Of a stretch of DNA of 64,000 nt, positions 1-11,990 are shown piece by piece (position 1 is the stretch's first letter; every line of letters starts with the position of its first letter). A program made the translations under genes and the position numbers. The DNA is from Mauremys mutica (lineage: Eukaryota > Chordata > Testudines > Geoemydidae), in contig NC_059077.1 of NCBI RefSeq assembly GCF_020497125.1, positions 27,541,340 to 27,605,339 of the forward strand. The letters are read 5' to 3'. The notes beneath the pieces were generated by a model. That model was given only the letters and a program-made list of their open reading frames with translations. It did no database searches and was not told the DNA's origin.

Positions 1-313
1 TCTTCTTCCCAAGACACCACCCCCTGCTCCTCCTATTCCCCTAAGGCCTTCCCCCATCACTTACTCCTCTCCCCCCGTCACTCGCTGGATCGTCTCAAGG
101 AGCCTGCCTGCAGACAGGAGGTGGCCCTGGCTGAGCAGGGGCTGGCATAGGTTAATGACTCAGCACCTCCCCCCACACCACGGTAACCGGGCTTTTGGGT
201 GCCCTTTAGGGTTACCAGGTCCCCAAAAACTGGGCACCTGGGAGCCCTAAATGGCATCTGGACACAAAAGCCAAAAACCGGAGTGTCTAGGTAAAAACTA
301 GATGGGTGGCAAC
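1..313. repeat. Unclassified interspersed repeat, cut by the window edge
   Basis: C-rich sequence passes into a segment about accompanying 'gggcacctgggagccc' and ends in 'gatgggtggcaac'. On the reverse strand the end reads GTTGCCACCC, the same kind of terminus seen on the element at 7335-8412. It resembles a common reptile MITE-type repeat, but only one end is present, so no target duplication can be checked. The 84-residue reverse-strand frame across it is fortuitous. Confidence 0.4.
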
Positions 314-2761
314 GTACACTCGCTGCAAGCACTGAAAGTCTCTATGGTTTGCTGCACCTATCCCACTATTCTCAGCACACTCCGTGGAGCAGGTGCACAC
401 AGGAGATAGTATACATGGTCTCTTCTGTTCACAGTGCAGATGCCAAGGCAAAAGGGCACCAGACTCACCTTCTGAGTAGGCCATTGCTGAACCAACTCCA
501 GATCTAAATGCTTGAGGGCAATTGTAGGAGCACCATTACTCTTGGGTGGGGATGATGCACCAGGAAACTAGGAGCTGGATTTAATTATTGTCATTCACTT
601 ATTCCAGTTTTTTAAAGGTCAATATTTTTTCCTATTCTTGTTTTAATACTCTTTGTTTTGTAGTTAAATGACTGCTCCCTTTTCTCTTGTGTTCCCCTGT
701 GGGAGACAGAGATTAAAGTGGTCTAGGTGTGCGATGGCAGGGAGGGTATCCCTGCCAGCTCCTCAGTGGTGCCCAGTTGGCAACCCCTGCCCTAATCCTT
801 CACTTCACACAGTGGGGCTCAGAGGATGGATTGGTTCTTGGTGGGATGAGTGCCTGGTTTAGTGGGGAGCTAAATGGATCTACTAGGGGACAGTGCGAAA
901 GGGATTGTGTGCTGCATATCCTTTAATTCATGACCCCTTTGTTTTCCAGATCTCAGGTGTGTGGAAGATGCTGTGAGGCAGCATTTAAGCCCAGTAAATA
1001 AGTACACGTGTGCATGCACGCTAGGTTAGCGGTCTGCTATCCTTTGATGTTTGTGCTTTGCAGATAAATCCTCATAGGACCAAACAAACAAAGTTTACAA
1101 AGTTTTACCTGCCTTAAATAATAACAAAGATGTATTTTCCAGCCTTTTACTGCTTTGGAAGATTGGGGTGGGGATGGAGACAAAGAAGTGGGCAACTGTT
1201 GAGGAGGGACAGAGCCAAGCAGATACCAGGCATGTTTGCCTCAGGTTGTTGCAGACCTGTCCTGAATGGGGGATGTGCACTTCTAAGACTAGCTGAGTAG
1301 TCAATGGCTCTTGAGCCTACAAGCAGCCAGTAGGTAAGCGGCTTGACAGATGGCAGAACGGTCTGAGCTACCAAAGCAGTCACTAAAGCGTGGGCAGGAG
1401 CACCGTGGGATTACACTGGGATGATAAATTGCTCTGTTGTTGCTGCTAAGCCAGTATTTGCTCTCTGAACTGACACTGCAATAATACAGTCATATGGTGG
1501 TGGATAAACACCACGCTTAGCCTTGTCCAGAGCAAGCACAAGCACAGTGGTGGTGTGAATAATTATGTGCAGCTGCAAGCTCTTTTGTAGGTGCTACACA
1601 ACGTGATACAAGTGTGCTGGGTGTTGTGTTACTGTTGGCAATGCCAAAATGCTCTGGCATCAACAAGGAGATGCTTTAGTGTTTAGCTACCAGTCAGGCA
1701 TATTACAGCTTCTATTAGTATCCAGCAAAGAATGTCTGTGTGTGTGCGCACACATGCGTGCTGTTTTTACTATATAAATTAGCAAGTACTGTATAACATA
1801 GAAAACACATAGTAGCTGTCTACTCTGCCCTTTTCTGAGTGGCTACATAGTTCAGACTATGGTGTGGTATGTAAAGTTTTCCCAGTTAATTAGAATGTGC
1901 CTTACTGCATCGGGGTAATGAGTGTTGCATACATGCATGACATGCAGTGTGGATTGCATGCTTATAAACTAGTAAAATCTGAATGCAGAGATAGTGAGAA
2001 GAGTTCTATATTTAGTAGTACTGTTTTGCTTCCTTGGATTGCTCATCTATCTATTTTTGAACAGGATCACAGTCATATGGGCTACAGCTCTGGAATATTT
2101 GATCTTCACTTTCAAAGCAGTTATCACAGTGAGTTCGGTGCTATTAACTGTGTAGATCTCACATACGCTCCCATCGGCTGTACCCTGCTGTGCAGTATTT
2201 TTGCATAACTAATGAAATGTCATCATTCCTGGCAGGCAATATGTCATAGTTCTGAAACATACTGAAGGTTTGTTTCTCTTGCAGTTGTTACAAGAGGGAC
2301 TGGGGGAATAAATCTTTCAGACTAGTTTGGATCCACACTTGCTGCTTGTGGGGAAATCTCAATTATGGTTTTGAAAGCCATGATCACCAGATACTCCTGC
2401 CCGATTACTTTTTGACATTTCAAATGTGTGAATTAGTGATAGGTTCAAGTTCCATGCAGAAATGAGATGCTGAGAACACAGAGATTCAGATTATACAAAT
2501 CTCAACCAATCATTAAAATCTGGACTCCATTCATGCCCTATTTTTTTCCAAACAGCTACAAAAAAGACCATTCTGAGCAGAAGGAAACAAAAACAGATTC
2601 TTGCGGTCCCCCCCCACCGTGGCACTGCAATTTTAAAAAGCATTATTCCAGTAATGAGTGAGAGACTGGTGGTTTGTCACTTGTGCTACTGAAGTTTCAA
2701 TAGTAAAAGCCTCTGACAAAGCAAAGGAAAGGAACAGGGGTGCTTTCTAGTGGCACAGTAA
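314..2761. other. Intron sequence with no recognised feature
   Basis: Mostly AT-balanced unique-looking sequence. There is a short TG-rich run near 1737-1752. I see no repeat ends, RNA gene or conserved frame. The 103-residue frame at 1897-2208 has no recognisable motif and no splice context. Confidence 0.6.
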
Positions 2762-3075
2762 AGGTACATCTACACTATGATAAAAGACCCGCTGCACAGC
2801 CTCAGCTGGCCTGGCTCAACTGACTTGGGCTTATGCAGCTCAGGCTGTGTGGCTATAAAGTTGCAATGTAGAAGTGCAGGCTCAGGCTGGAGTCCAGGCT
2901 CTGAGATCCAGCCAGTGGGGAAGGGCTCAGAGCCTGGGCTCCAGCCTGAGCCCAAATGTCTACATTGTAAGACTTTTAGCTCCATAAGCCCAAGCCCTGT
3001 GAGCTCATGTCACCTGACCCAGGCTCTGAGACTCAGTGCCACGGGGTTTTTTTAATCACAGCATAGATGTATCCT
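2762..3075. mobile_element. Palindromic MITE, Harbinger-like
   Basis: The left end GGTACATCTACACTATGAT and the right end, read on the reverse strand as GGATACATCTATGCTGTGAT, form imperfect terminal inverted repeats of about 20 bp. The inside is also palindromic ('ggctggagtccaggctctgag' type repeats mirrored about 2930). This explains why long frames open on both strands over the same bases. 'GTCTACACT'-type ends are typical of the reptile Harbinger-like MITEs; the target duplication is not clear here. Confidence 0.6.
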
Positions 3076-3539
3076 CAGAGACATTCCCTTCCCCAAGGAG
3101 CTGATAGATTTTATATAGGTGAAGCATGTAGCAGTATCTGTGGGTCAGGTTGCACAAGCATTTCTGTTCTGAAGTCATTTTTTAATTACTTACATCATTT
3201 TTTGCTGTCATATCATTTTGGCTGAAGTTTAATCTTGTTTTTTTTCCAGCCTGAATTTGGGAAAATGGTCATAAAAACAGTTCAGCCCCTTTCAACTAGG
3301 AGGGAGTGTTTGGGGGTGTGCATCACAATTATTTGGGAAAAGTGGTTTCATCCTTAGCCATTCATCTTATGGAAGGAGACAGTATTCCCTCTGGACCTTT
3401 CCAACATATGTGCATCTTTGCAAAGAGAACAAAACATTACCAGACCATTGTTCCTCATTATAACTGTTTTGTTTTGCAATGCTCTTGGGCCTTAGGCAAC
3501 TGGAAGTGGGACTGCAGCACCTATGGATCAAAGCTAACC

Positions 3540-3770
3540 TAGGTACCAAGAGCCATGAGCCACAACAGCGCGGATTTCAGGATGGGTTGAGCAAGTACCC
3601 AGGGTCCCGGGTAGGTACATACTCAAGTGGTGAGCCCTTCCTGATATCTGTGCTGCCACAGCTTCATCACTATTGGTACATGAGCTAGGTAGATTATAGC
3701 TAGCTCCAGTATGTCGACACATGATGCAATCACACTTCTGATTCCAGTGTAGACGTGTCATAATGGTAGT
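3540..3770. repeat. Degenerate MITE remnant
   Basis: The right end reads CCAGTGTAGACGTGTCA, like the ends of the Harbinger-type MITEs at 2762-3075 and 38133-38428. The left end is not convincing, so the boundaries are approximate. Confidence 0.3.
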
Positions 3771-4579
3771 GTGGTGGCCACCTGAAATTTGGCAGGCACA
3801 TAGTCACAGAGAGGTGCCTTTAGGTGATTTGGTGAAAATTGGTTGTGATTTGTCCAATCACAAACTTTTAAATAATTATATTTCTTATATGCGCACTGAT
3901 TTTTATAATATAACAGCTAATAACCTGTCAACCTTCTGTTCACTTTGTGCATGCATAAGATCCACAGGGAATCTTACCTCTTTCTATATGATGAATGCCT
4001 GAGTGTTTGGGATGGAAATAGACTCTAAAGAGTCCAGCCACATTTGACATGATGTGTGAAATTAAATAAAAAAGGATGCATGGCTCTGTCCTATGTCTGT
4101 CCACTGGGTGTGTGAAGGTTTGTAAGGAAGAAAATTTTTCATTGTCTGGCTTTGTTAGAGACAGAACTTGATATTTCTTTCTCCTGTACCTGGAACTAGT
4201 GCCGAGAGCCAATAACTAAACCCAGGCCAGATTCAGTTATTGCATAGATTTGCCCATACCTAAAAAGCACATTTTCTGAATAAATATTTGCAGTGTTAAA
4301 AGGTAAGAAACAAAATGTGGGGGGAAAAAAAGCATCCAGAAAGAATCAAGACTTTGTTTACGCTTTAGTGCGAATTCTCTTTCCAGGTAAAAGCACTCAT
4401 CTTTCATTGTTGTTTCCTTTAAATGCTTGAAGATCACCTTTGAACTTTGACTCTAACCCATCATAGCAGAGAAAAAAGAAATTATCGCTCCTATTATGGA
4501 AGATTTAGCAGATCAACACAGAGTTATTGACATATAGAACACAATCAATCTGAACACACAGTGCCTTCTAGACACTTAC

Positions 4580-5288
4580 CTTTCTGTGATTGTTTCTCTG
4601 AGTCCACTAGTAACACCCTTAACCACAGTACTAGCTTTGGGGGTCAGCACCACTTGAGATATAAAAAAGGAGCCCTTCTTTCTTCTCTCAATGATTGATG
4701 CCTGAAGAAACTGAATCAGTTTTTCTGGGTCTGTTGTGTTTGCCCAAGGAGCTGGCATCATCTGCCCTGGCCAAAGAAATGGTACCTCAAGAGCCACTGG
4801 ACTGTGATAAAATACCAACACTTGGTAATCCTTCTCCCACAGGTACTGGAGACTTACTTCTTGGGCAAATATAGCAGGGCACATTTTATTTCCAAAGGTG
4901 CCTCTGAGCATTTGGACCAGGTTCTCATGATGATATTTCTGCATCCCATAGAAATGATTGAAGTCCAAGAAGACCACTTCTTTATGGTGGTCAGTCAGAA
5001 ATGCGTTGATCTCTTCAAGGCCCTCATTGACTTTGGCACTGAATAAACCATGAGCAAAGTAAAGTTCATTGTCAGGGTCTCTGGGTTTAGTGGAAATTCT
5101 GAGATCAAAATATCGTATACCTGCACCTAGCTGGCTAGTAAAGTTCATCGTCTGTGTTGCCAACCACTTTCTCATCAACTTTTTAGCCACAGTCCCAAAT
5201 ACGGAGACAAAATTCTGGACAGTTTCTGGTTGTTCAGGTCCAACTGGAGAGGCTTCGTCGATGTAGAAGCTAAAGGAGTCGTGAGACC
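4580..5288 (-). CDS. PLCXD3: PLCXD3 internal exon: PI-PLC X domain-containing protein 3
   Basis: This exon encodes most of a phosphatidylinositol-specific phospholipase C X domain. The translation matches vertebrate PLCXD3 as I know it, covering about residues 36-270 of a roughly 321-residue protein. The exon starts in phase 1: the Gly codon is completed by the first two bases. It then reads SHDSFSFYIDEASPVG and runs 235 full codons with no stop to ...RETITE. The acceptor is a T-rich tract ending TTTGTAG (5289-5295) and the donor is GTAAGT (RC of 4574-4579). Catalytic histidines are seen in GSHDSF (about His37) and FAHGLF (about His114), with the conserved RYFDLR stretch near residue 94. Family members cleave or bind inositol phospholipids and lack the PH, EF-hand and C2 domains of classical PLCs; PLCXD3 is mainly cytoplasmic and neural. 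The start codon and C-terminus lie in other exons. PLCXD2 is the main alternative, but the residue match favours PLCXD3. Confidence 0.95.
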
Positions 5289-5295
5289 CTACAAA

Positions 5296-6275
5296 TATAA
5301 CAAAACAAAATCAATGTTGCATTCACACACTTAAAGTTATAAGTACTCCTCTCTTTCAGGATAATCTAATTTTCTGGTCAGCACACAGATACTCTAAAAT
5401 TGGCCTTTTCCCCCTACCATCCCCACATCCCGCCCCATACATTATTTTCATTGAATCAATATTCACATGTGTTGAAAGTGAATGAATTTAGGGGAGCTAA
5501 ATGAAATGTGCATTACTTTCATTACTACCCCTTACTTATGCCCTTAGTACTACTGAAGTCAATGGGCCTGATTCTTAGTGTAAGTCAGGAGTAACTACAC
5601 AAGTCAGTCAACTTGCAGAAATGTGTAATACCTATGTAAATGAGAAGAGAATGAGGCCCAATCAGTGTGTTCACATGACTAATGGTTAGCTGGATCCAGA
5701 CCTTTGTGATGAGCAAAAATACATATCCTTGAAATTTAACAAAAGCAAAAGTTTTCAAAAGCCCTGAAGTGACTTAGGAGCACAGATACCATTTTCAAAA
5801 ACACCTAAGTCCCACTGACTTTCAATCAGGATCCTAAACCAGTTACTTTTGAAAATTATATCCCAAATCTTTGCACTCATGGGAGAAACAGTGTAAGAAT
5901 GATAGTGTAATAGCTATAGCTGATGCAGACTCTGTATTCCATTGCTTAGAATGAGGAGGTTCATTGTGTACTTTGAACAATGATGGATTGTAGTGTACCT
6001 TTTTGTGTGCAGAGGTTAATTGCATTGCACATTTTTTAAATTTGTATTACCAAAAAAGGTCAACACCACCTCCACTTTGCACTGCACAATTTCCTTAGTT
6101 TCATGGATTTGTGTTTATTTTGCAATATTCACTTACTTTGTATAGATTGCAGCCACTTTGTATGAAAATTGCAACTACAGTTAAGGGTGTTAACAATATC
6201 TAATAAGTTTTCTATAAGGGGACTATATCTTGCATTGCAAGAACCATGTGATCTAATAGGTCTTTTTCATTATTA
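5296..6275. other. Intron with scattered low-identity reptile repeat phrases
   Basis: Phrases such as 'gaagtcaatgggcctgattct' (5555-5577) and 'cacctaagtcccactgac' (about 5802-5819) recur widely in reptile DNA and also near 31200-31450 in this window. I cannot define element ends. Confidence 0.4.
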
Positions 6276-6710
6276 AGTACTGTGATGCAGTCTAAAGGGA
6301 AAGGTGACAGTCTACATTAATATGGTCACTACTCTTACAAAATTGTGAAATATTGTATACAGTATGCCTTGTGAGGTGTCATTGGAAAAGTTGTAATCTG
6401 CTAAATATTATCATCTTGTTACAATGTGCATATTGACGCTGTGTGTGGAGTTATGAAATTTTGCTCTGAGTTTGTAACTCAAACATGTTTTGGGTCTGAG
6501 AAACACCCACAGGCTAGCTCTTTAGAAATAACAAAGCAGGTGTAAACAAGGACATCTGCATGTCAGCCCTTAAGACCCCTCAGACAGCATGTAGGCAAAG
6601 GTGCAAGCTAGAATCCGCAATTCAGATGATGGACAGATGGCAGAGTAATATGTCATGAACTGCCTGATCTGTAACACAGCCAGGATTTTTTCCAGCCAAA
6701 AGGGTCAAGG

Positions 6711-6720
6711 TATAAAAAGA
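6711..6720 (+). promoter_or_regulatory. LTR TATA box
   Basis: TATAAAAAGA lies 245 bp upstream of the AATAAA signal inside the solo LTR. It is a plausible core promoter, antisense to PLCXD3. Activity is not shown. Confidence 0.6.
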
Positions 6721-6954
6721 GGAAACAAAGGCCTCTGGCTACCTCCTTCCTACCCCATCTCTGAACTGTTAATTCTGAGAAGGGAAGTTTTAAACAAAAG
6801 GACTGAAGTCCCCAAAGCTCCTTGGCAACCCAGAGAGACACAGAAAACTAGATTTTAACATTCCTGCTAACATTTTGGACCACATACTCTGATACAACTG
6901 AAATGTGTTCTACCTGCCTTAACCTTTTCATAACACTCATTTATTTTCTTAGTT

Positions 6955-6960
6955 AATAAA
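6955..6960 (+). terminator. LTR polyadenylation signal
   Basis: A canonical AATAAA hexamer in the R region of the solo LTR, on the plus strand (antisense to PLCXD3). Confidence 0.6.
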
Positions 6961-7334
6961 TCTTTAGTTAGTTTACTAAAGGATTGTCTACAACGTTGTT
7001 TTTGGTGTAAGGTCCTTAGCATCCATTGACTTGGGTGAGCAACTAGCACCTTGGGGCTGGAAGAACCTAATGTGTGGTGATTTTTATTTTAATAACCTTT
7101 CATCACAGAAGTCCAGTTTGTCCGAGTGGTAATATGGGCTGCTGGAGGGTCGAAAGGGACTGCTTGTGGCTCCATATTAAGCTAGTATAGTGATCCGGGA
7201 GCACACATTTGTTGCTAGTTTGGTTAAATCCTATTACAGAATAAAACTCTAGTGTGGGAGCGTCTGCCCAGTTTTTGTCAGTCTAACCTGAAATTGGCCT
7301 TCTCAGCTGTGATCCACACCAGGTACAATAATAA

Positions 7335-8412
7335 GGCTGCCAGGTGTCTCATTTTCAACTAGAATGTCAGGTTGAAAAGGGACCCTGGCGGCTCCAGTCA
7401 GCACCGCTGACCGGGTGGTTAAAAGTCCAGTTGGCGGGGCTGGCAGGCTCCCTACCTGGCTCTGCACGGCTCCCGGAAGCCTTGATATGTCCCTCAGGCT
7501 CCCAGGCGGAGGAACGGCCAGGAGGGCTCTGCACACACTGACCCCGCCCTATGCGCCAACTCCGCAGCTCCCATTGCCCAGGAACTGCAGCTAATGGGAG
7601 CTGCAGGGGAGGCAGTGCACATCACGCAGCGCCTCCTAGCTGCCCCTATGCCTAGGGAGATGTTGCCACTTCCAGGGAGCCCCCCAAGGTAAGCACTGCC
7701 CAGAGCCTGCTCCCCGCACTCCCTCCCATATCCCAACCCCTGCCCCAGCCCTGAGCCCTCTCCAGCACCCAAACTCCCTCCCAGAGCCCACTCCCCACAC
7801 CATCTCCCACACCCAACCCCCTGCCCAGCCCGGAGCCCCCTCCTGCACCTTGAACCCCTCATTTCTCGCCCCTAGCCCAGAACCCCTCCCCCTCCCACAT
7901 CTCAACCCCCTGCCTCAGCCCAGAACCCCCTCCCACACTCCAAAGCCCTTGGCTCTACCGCTCAGCCTGAAGCCCCCTCCTGCATCCCAAATCCCTCATC
8001 CACAGCCCACCCCAGAGCCCGCACCCCAATCCCCTGCCCCAGCTCAGAGCCCCTTCCCACACCCTGAAGCCCTCATTTCTGGGCCCACTCCGGAGCCCGC
8101 ACCCCCAGTGAAAATGGCTGGGCTCACCTCCTCCTGCATCCCAACCCCTTCCCAGCCCAGTGAAAATGAGTGAATGAGAGAAAACAGGGCTTTGGAGCTG
8201 TGTTCTGGCTTTGCTCCAGCTCCAGGCAAAAACCTGCAGCTCCACTGCTCCGGAGCTGCTCTGCGCTCCAGCTCCGGGCTCCGCTCCAAAGCCCTGGGGG
8301 AGAGCAAGCGACGGGGGGGGGGGCACTGAGCAGGGGGCAGGGCCTCAGAGAAAAGGCGGGGCAGGGGCGAGGCAAGGGTGTTTGGTTTTGTGAGATTAGA
8401 AAGTTGGCAACC
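7335..8412. mobile_element. hAT-like nonautonomous element(s) with a C-rich tandem core
   Basis: The left end is GGCTGCCAGGTGTCTCATTTTC. The right end on the reverse strand is GGTTGCCAACTTTCTAATCTC, a weak inverted match. The core (about 7690-8170) is a decayed array of units like 'cccagagccccctcccacac', which opens spurious 100-137 residue frames on both strands. It starts only 13 bp after the solo LTR ends. No clean 8-bp target duplication is seen, so two adjacent elements are possible. Confidence 0.45.
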
Positions 8413-8659
8413 GTATATGGTGACAACTACCATTAGCTTTTGGTTCATCATCACAAAATGAACAAAAATTTACCCCTCTTTCCGACTGTCATTCTGCATT
8501 CTATTACCTTGCCTGGGATGGGTTTATGGAGCCCAAGCACAGCGGGCAACTCTGTGGGTGAAATTTATCAGAGTGAAAAGGGCCTGTACCCAGACCTATC
8601 CTGCATTTTGTGCAAATCTCTTTGAAGTCAATGGGACTTTTGTGCCTGGAATGGGCTGC

Positions 8660-9060
8660 AGCACCAGAGTCATAAAGTTTCAGGCCAGAAGGGGCCACCA
8701 GAACAATTAGCCTGTAGTCAGACCTCCTTATATCACAGGCCACCAACTCCACCCAGCAACTGCACACTGGACCCAACAACTGAAATGAGACCAAAGTATT
8801 ACAGACCACAGAAGACTGGAGTTATGTGCCACAGACAGAGAATCAATCAGAGGGACCAAGGTGCACCAGTGCCTGAGGCAGGGAAAAGAATCAGTGAGAT
8901 ATACCCAAATAATCCTGGCAAGTGACCTGCAGTCTCGCACTGGAGATGAAACTGAAAAATTCCCAAAGGTCACTGCCAATCTGACCTAGGGGGAAATTCC
9001 TTCCTGACCCCGCATATGGTGATCAGTTAAATCCTGGACATGTGAGCAAGAACCAGCCAG
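8660..9060 (-). repeat. CR1-related LINE 3' untranslated fragment
   Basis: 'aggccagaaggggccacca' and the later 'gaaattccttcctgacccc' are phrases of reptile CR1-type 3' regions, read here on the minus strand. It is decayed, with approximate ends. Confidence 0.45.
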
Positions 9061-10127
9061 CCAACCGCCTGAGAGAGAGAGAGAATGCTCAGTGCTACCT
9101 CTGGACCTCCCCATCCAATGTCCCATCTCCAGCTGTGGCCATCTTTCATGTTTCAGAGGAAAGAGATACAAAACAAAAAGCCAAGAAGGTATTGAGGAAG
9201 GTGGGAACCCCTCCCTCACCCCTAAAGGTGGCCAGATGTAACCCTCAGGAGCTTTTAGGAACATAAAACTAGGCTCTGAGTAATTCAAATTCCTAGCATC
9301 AAGGGTGGGATTTTCATCGACGCCTAAGCGTCAATGACTTTGAAAGCATGAAAGCTGTGGCAAACAACATATCACGGTTAAAGAAGTCCCACAGCCTGCT
9401 CATTTCTGGATACCATATTAGCTAAACCATGATGAACCTTACACATTGCAATGACAGATGAATATTTTTTCCATGCAAAGAAGAACACCTAAGTCATTAC
9501 TGCCCATCTCAAGCTTTGCTTGAATTCATCTTTGTTTATTCCAAAGAATACCCTCATCCAATATTAAAACCACTCCTACTAAACAACTCCTTGAAAGTCC
9601 CATTGTTTTTCCTCATTATCTTAACTGCCTCCTTCAACTGCATTTTATTTTAAATAAATTGCGAGCTGTGATTAACTTTTTTCTGACAAGTGTTGCCTTG
9701 ATACCATATTCCTTGCACAGCTGGTTAGATCACAGAGATGTATGTGGTTACACAGAGATACCCTAATAGACTAGATCTGCATACAGAATTTTAATGCTAA
9801 ATCAAATGGGTACCACCAATTAGAGCAGTGACTCGTGTTTCAACATATTACAGGAAAAATAAATGGAATACATTAAAGGTTCTGCTCAGGCTAGCATGTC
9901 TGAATCTAGAGATCAAAGCAAACCTTTTATTTAAGACTAGGCTTAGTTTATTGATACTATCCTGGAATGAATCATGTGAACATTTACTACAATGTATATC
10001 CTTAATCTAAAGAAAAAAAAGTCCCTTTGATTTCAGTAGGATTCTGTATGGAAGTAAGGATATCTACAGTAGCAGCTGATTGCAGGATTAAGCCCCAAAT
10101 TTGTGGGAAGATAGGAACAGACCAATG
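9061..10127. other. Intron sequence with no recognised feature
   Basis: I see no repeat ends or conserved frames in this stretch. Confidence 0.5.
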
Positions 10128-10843
10128 GTCTAGTTCAGTGGTTTTCAAACTTTTTTTCTGGTGACCCAGTTGAAGAAAATTGTTGATGCCTGCGACCCAA
10201 CGGAGTGGGGAGGAGGGGCTCGGGGTGTGGGAGAGGCTCAGGGCTGGGGCAGGAAATGAGAGGCTCATGGTGTGTGTGGGGGGGGGGCGGGTCAGGGCTC
10301 TGGGCTGGGGCCGGGGATGAGGGGTTTGGGGTGCAGGAAGGGGCTCTGGGTTTTGGGGGGGGGCTCAGGGCTGGGGCAGGGGATTGGGGCATAGACTTAC
10401 CTCGGGCGGCTCCCAGTCAGTGGCACAGAGGGAGTGCTAAGGCAGCTTCCAGCCTGTCCTGGCCCCGGAAGTGGCCAGCAGCAAGTCCAGTTCCTAGGCA
10501 GAGGTGCGCAAGCAGCTCTGCATGGCTCTTGTCTGCAGGCACCGCTCCCCTCCCAGCTCCCATTGGCCAGAAACTGGCGAAGCCAGTGCTCGAGGCAGGG
10601 GCAGTGTGTGGAGCCCCGAGCCACCCCCCCCACCTAGGAGCCAGACCTGCTGCTGGCCACTTCTGGGGCGCAGCGCAGTGTCAGAATAGGTAGGGACTAG
10701 CCTGCCTTAACTGGGCAGCATCGCTGATGGGACTCTTAACAGCCTGGTCAGTGATGCTGACCAGAGCCGTCACAACCCAGTGCCTTACATTCCATGACCC
10801 AGTACTGGGTCGCGACCCACAGTTTGAAAACCACTGTCTAGTT
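10128..10843. mobile_element. hAT nonautonomous element with exact 8-bp target duplication
   Basis: The element is 10136-10835. Its ends are CAGTGGTTTTCAAACT and, on the other side, AGTTTGAAAACCACT, nearly perfect terminal inverted repeats. GTCTAGTT is present exactly at 10128-10135 and 10836-10843, the 8-bp duplication expected of hAT transposase. The middle is G-rich, with 'ggggctcagggctggggcaggg' type units. No transposase frame exists; the 162-residue frame at 10205-10693 is compositional. Confidence 0.9.
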
Positions 10844-10912
10844 AGTCTGCTAGGTTGCCTCCAGTAGCCTGATGTTCCAGAGGAAGGCATACAACTCCCA
10901 AAACACACCTGG

Positions 10913-11990
10913 TCATGGAATCATAGAATATTAGGGTTGGAAGAGACCTCAGGAGGTCATTTAGTCCAACCCCCTGCTCAAAGCAGGATCAACACCAACT
11001 AAATCATCCCAGCCAGGGCTTTGTCAAGCTGGGCCTTAAAAACCTCTAAGGATGGAGATTCCACCACCACCTGAGGAAACCCATTCCAGTGCTTCACCAC
11101 ACTCCTAGTGAAATAATGTTTCCTAATATCCAACCTAGTCCTCCCGCACTGCAACTTGAGACCATTGCTTCTTGTTCTGTCATCTACCGCCACTGAGAAC
11201 AGCTTAGCTCCACCATCTTTGGAACCCACTTTCAGGTAGTTGAAGGCTGCTATCAAATCCCCCCTCAGTCTTCTCTTCTGCCGACTAAATAACCCCAGTT
11301 CCCTCAGCCTCTCCTTGTACGTCATGTGCCCCAGCCCCCAAATCGTTTTCGTTGCCCTCTGCTGGACTCTCTCCAATTTATCCAAATCCCTTCTGTAGTA
11401 AGGGGACGAAAACTGGATGCAATACTCCAATTGTGGCCTCACCAGTGTTGAATAGAGGGCAATAATCACTTGCCTCAATCTGCTGGCAATGCTCCTACTA
11501 CTATAGCCCAATATACCGCTGATCGTCTTGGCAACAAGGGCACACTGATGACTCATATCCAGCTTCTCGTCCACTGTAATCCCCAGGTCCTTTTCTGCTT
11601 AGCCAGTCGGTCCCCAGCCTGTAGCGGTGCATGGGAGTCTTCCTTCCTAAGTGCAGGACTCTGCACTTGTCCTTGTTGAACCTCATCAGATTTCTTTTGG
11701 CCGAATCCTCCAATTTGTCTACATCACTCTGGACCCTATCCCTACCCTCCAGCATATTTACCTCTCCCCGCCAGCTTAGTGTCATCTGCAAACTTGCTGA
11801 GAGTACAATTAATCCCATCATCCAGATCATTAATAAAGACGTTGAACAAAACCGACCCCAGGACCAACCCCTGGGGCACTCGGCTTGATACCGGCTGCCA
11901 ACTAGACATTAAGCTGTTGATCACTACCTATTGAGCCGGACAATCTAGCCAGGTTTTTATCCATCTTATAGTTCATTCATCCAATCCATA
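10913..11990 (-). mobile_element. CR1 LINE, 5'-truncated, minus strand
   Basis: The 3' end on the minus strand is the CR1 tail (ATTCTATGATTCCATGA). Reading inward, the frame at 10999-11574 encodes the end of the reverse transcriptase with the usual LVRPQLEYC, WGLGHMTYKERL and HWNGFP-type motifs. The frame at 11742-11924 carries the RT active-site motif FADD (RC of 11781-11792), preceded by [18 protein letters not shown]. The reading frame shifts between about 11500 and 11780, so the copy is dead. It ends near 11990 by 5' truncation, as is usual for CR1. Confidence 0.9.

Larger units (their letters stand above)
1..4579 (-). other. PLCXD3: PLCXD3 intron downstream of the large exon (partial)
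   Basis: This stretch follows the donor site of the exon at 4580-5288 on the minus strand. Apart from the repeats listed at 1-313, 2762-3075 and about 3540-3770 I see nothing functional. No frame resembling the C-terminal PLCXD3 exon was recognised, so that exon probably lies to the left of the window. The short frames present have no splice context or recognisable family. Confidence 0.7.
6276..7326 (+). mobile_element. Solo LTR of an endogenous retrovirus-like element, with target duplication
   Basis: The LTR proper is 6281-7321 (1041 bp). It begins TGTGATGCAG and ends ATCCACACCA, the usual TG...CA. It is flanked by AGTAC (6276-6280) and GGTAC (7322-7326), a 5-bp target duplication with one mismatch. 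A TATA box (TATAAAAAGA) lies at 6711-6720 and a polyadenylation signal (AATAAA) at 6955-6960, in the order expected for U3-R-U5 on the plus strand. No internal coding region or second LTR follows, so this is a solo LTR left by LTR-LTR recombination. A 5-bp duplication suits several ERV classes, so the class is not assigned. Confidence 0.8.

Noticed and set aside
4804..5266. Plus-strand frames over the PLCXD3 exon
   Set aside because: Shadows of the minus-strand exon.
7494..8454. Several overlapping 100-137 residue frames on both strands
   Set aside because: They arise from the C-rich tandem core of a hAT-like element; composition is Pro/Gly/Ala/Arg only, with no domain or splice context.
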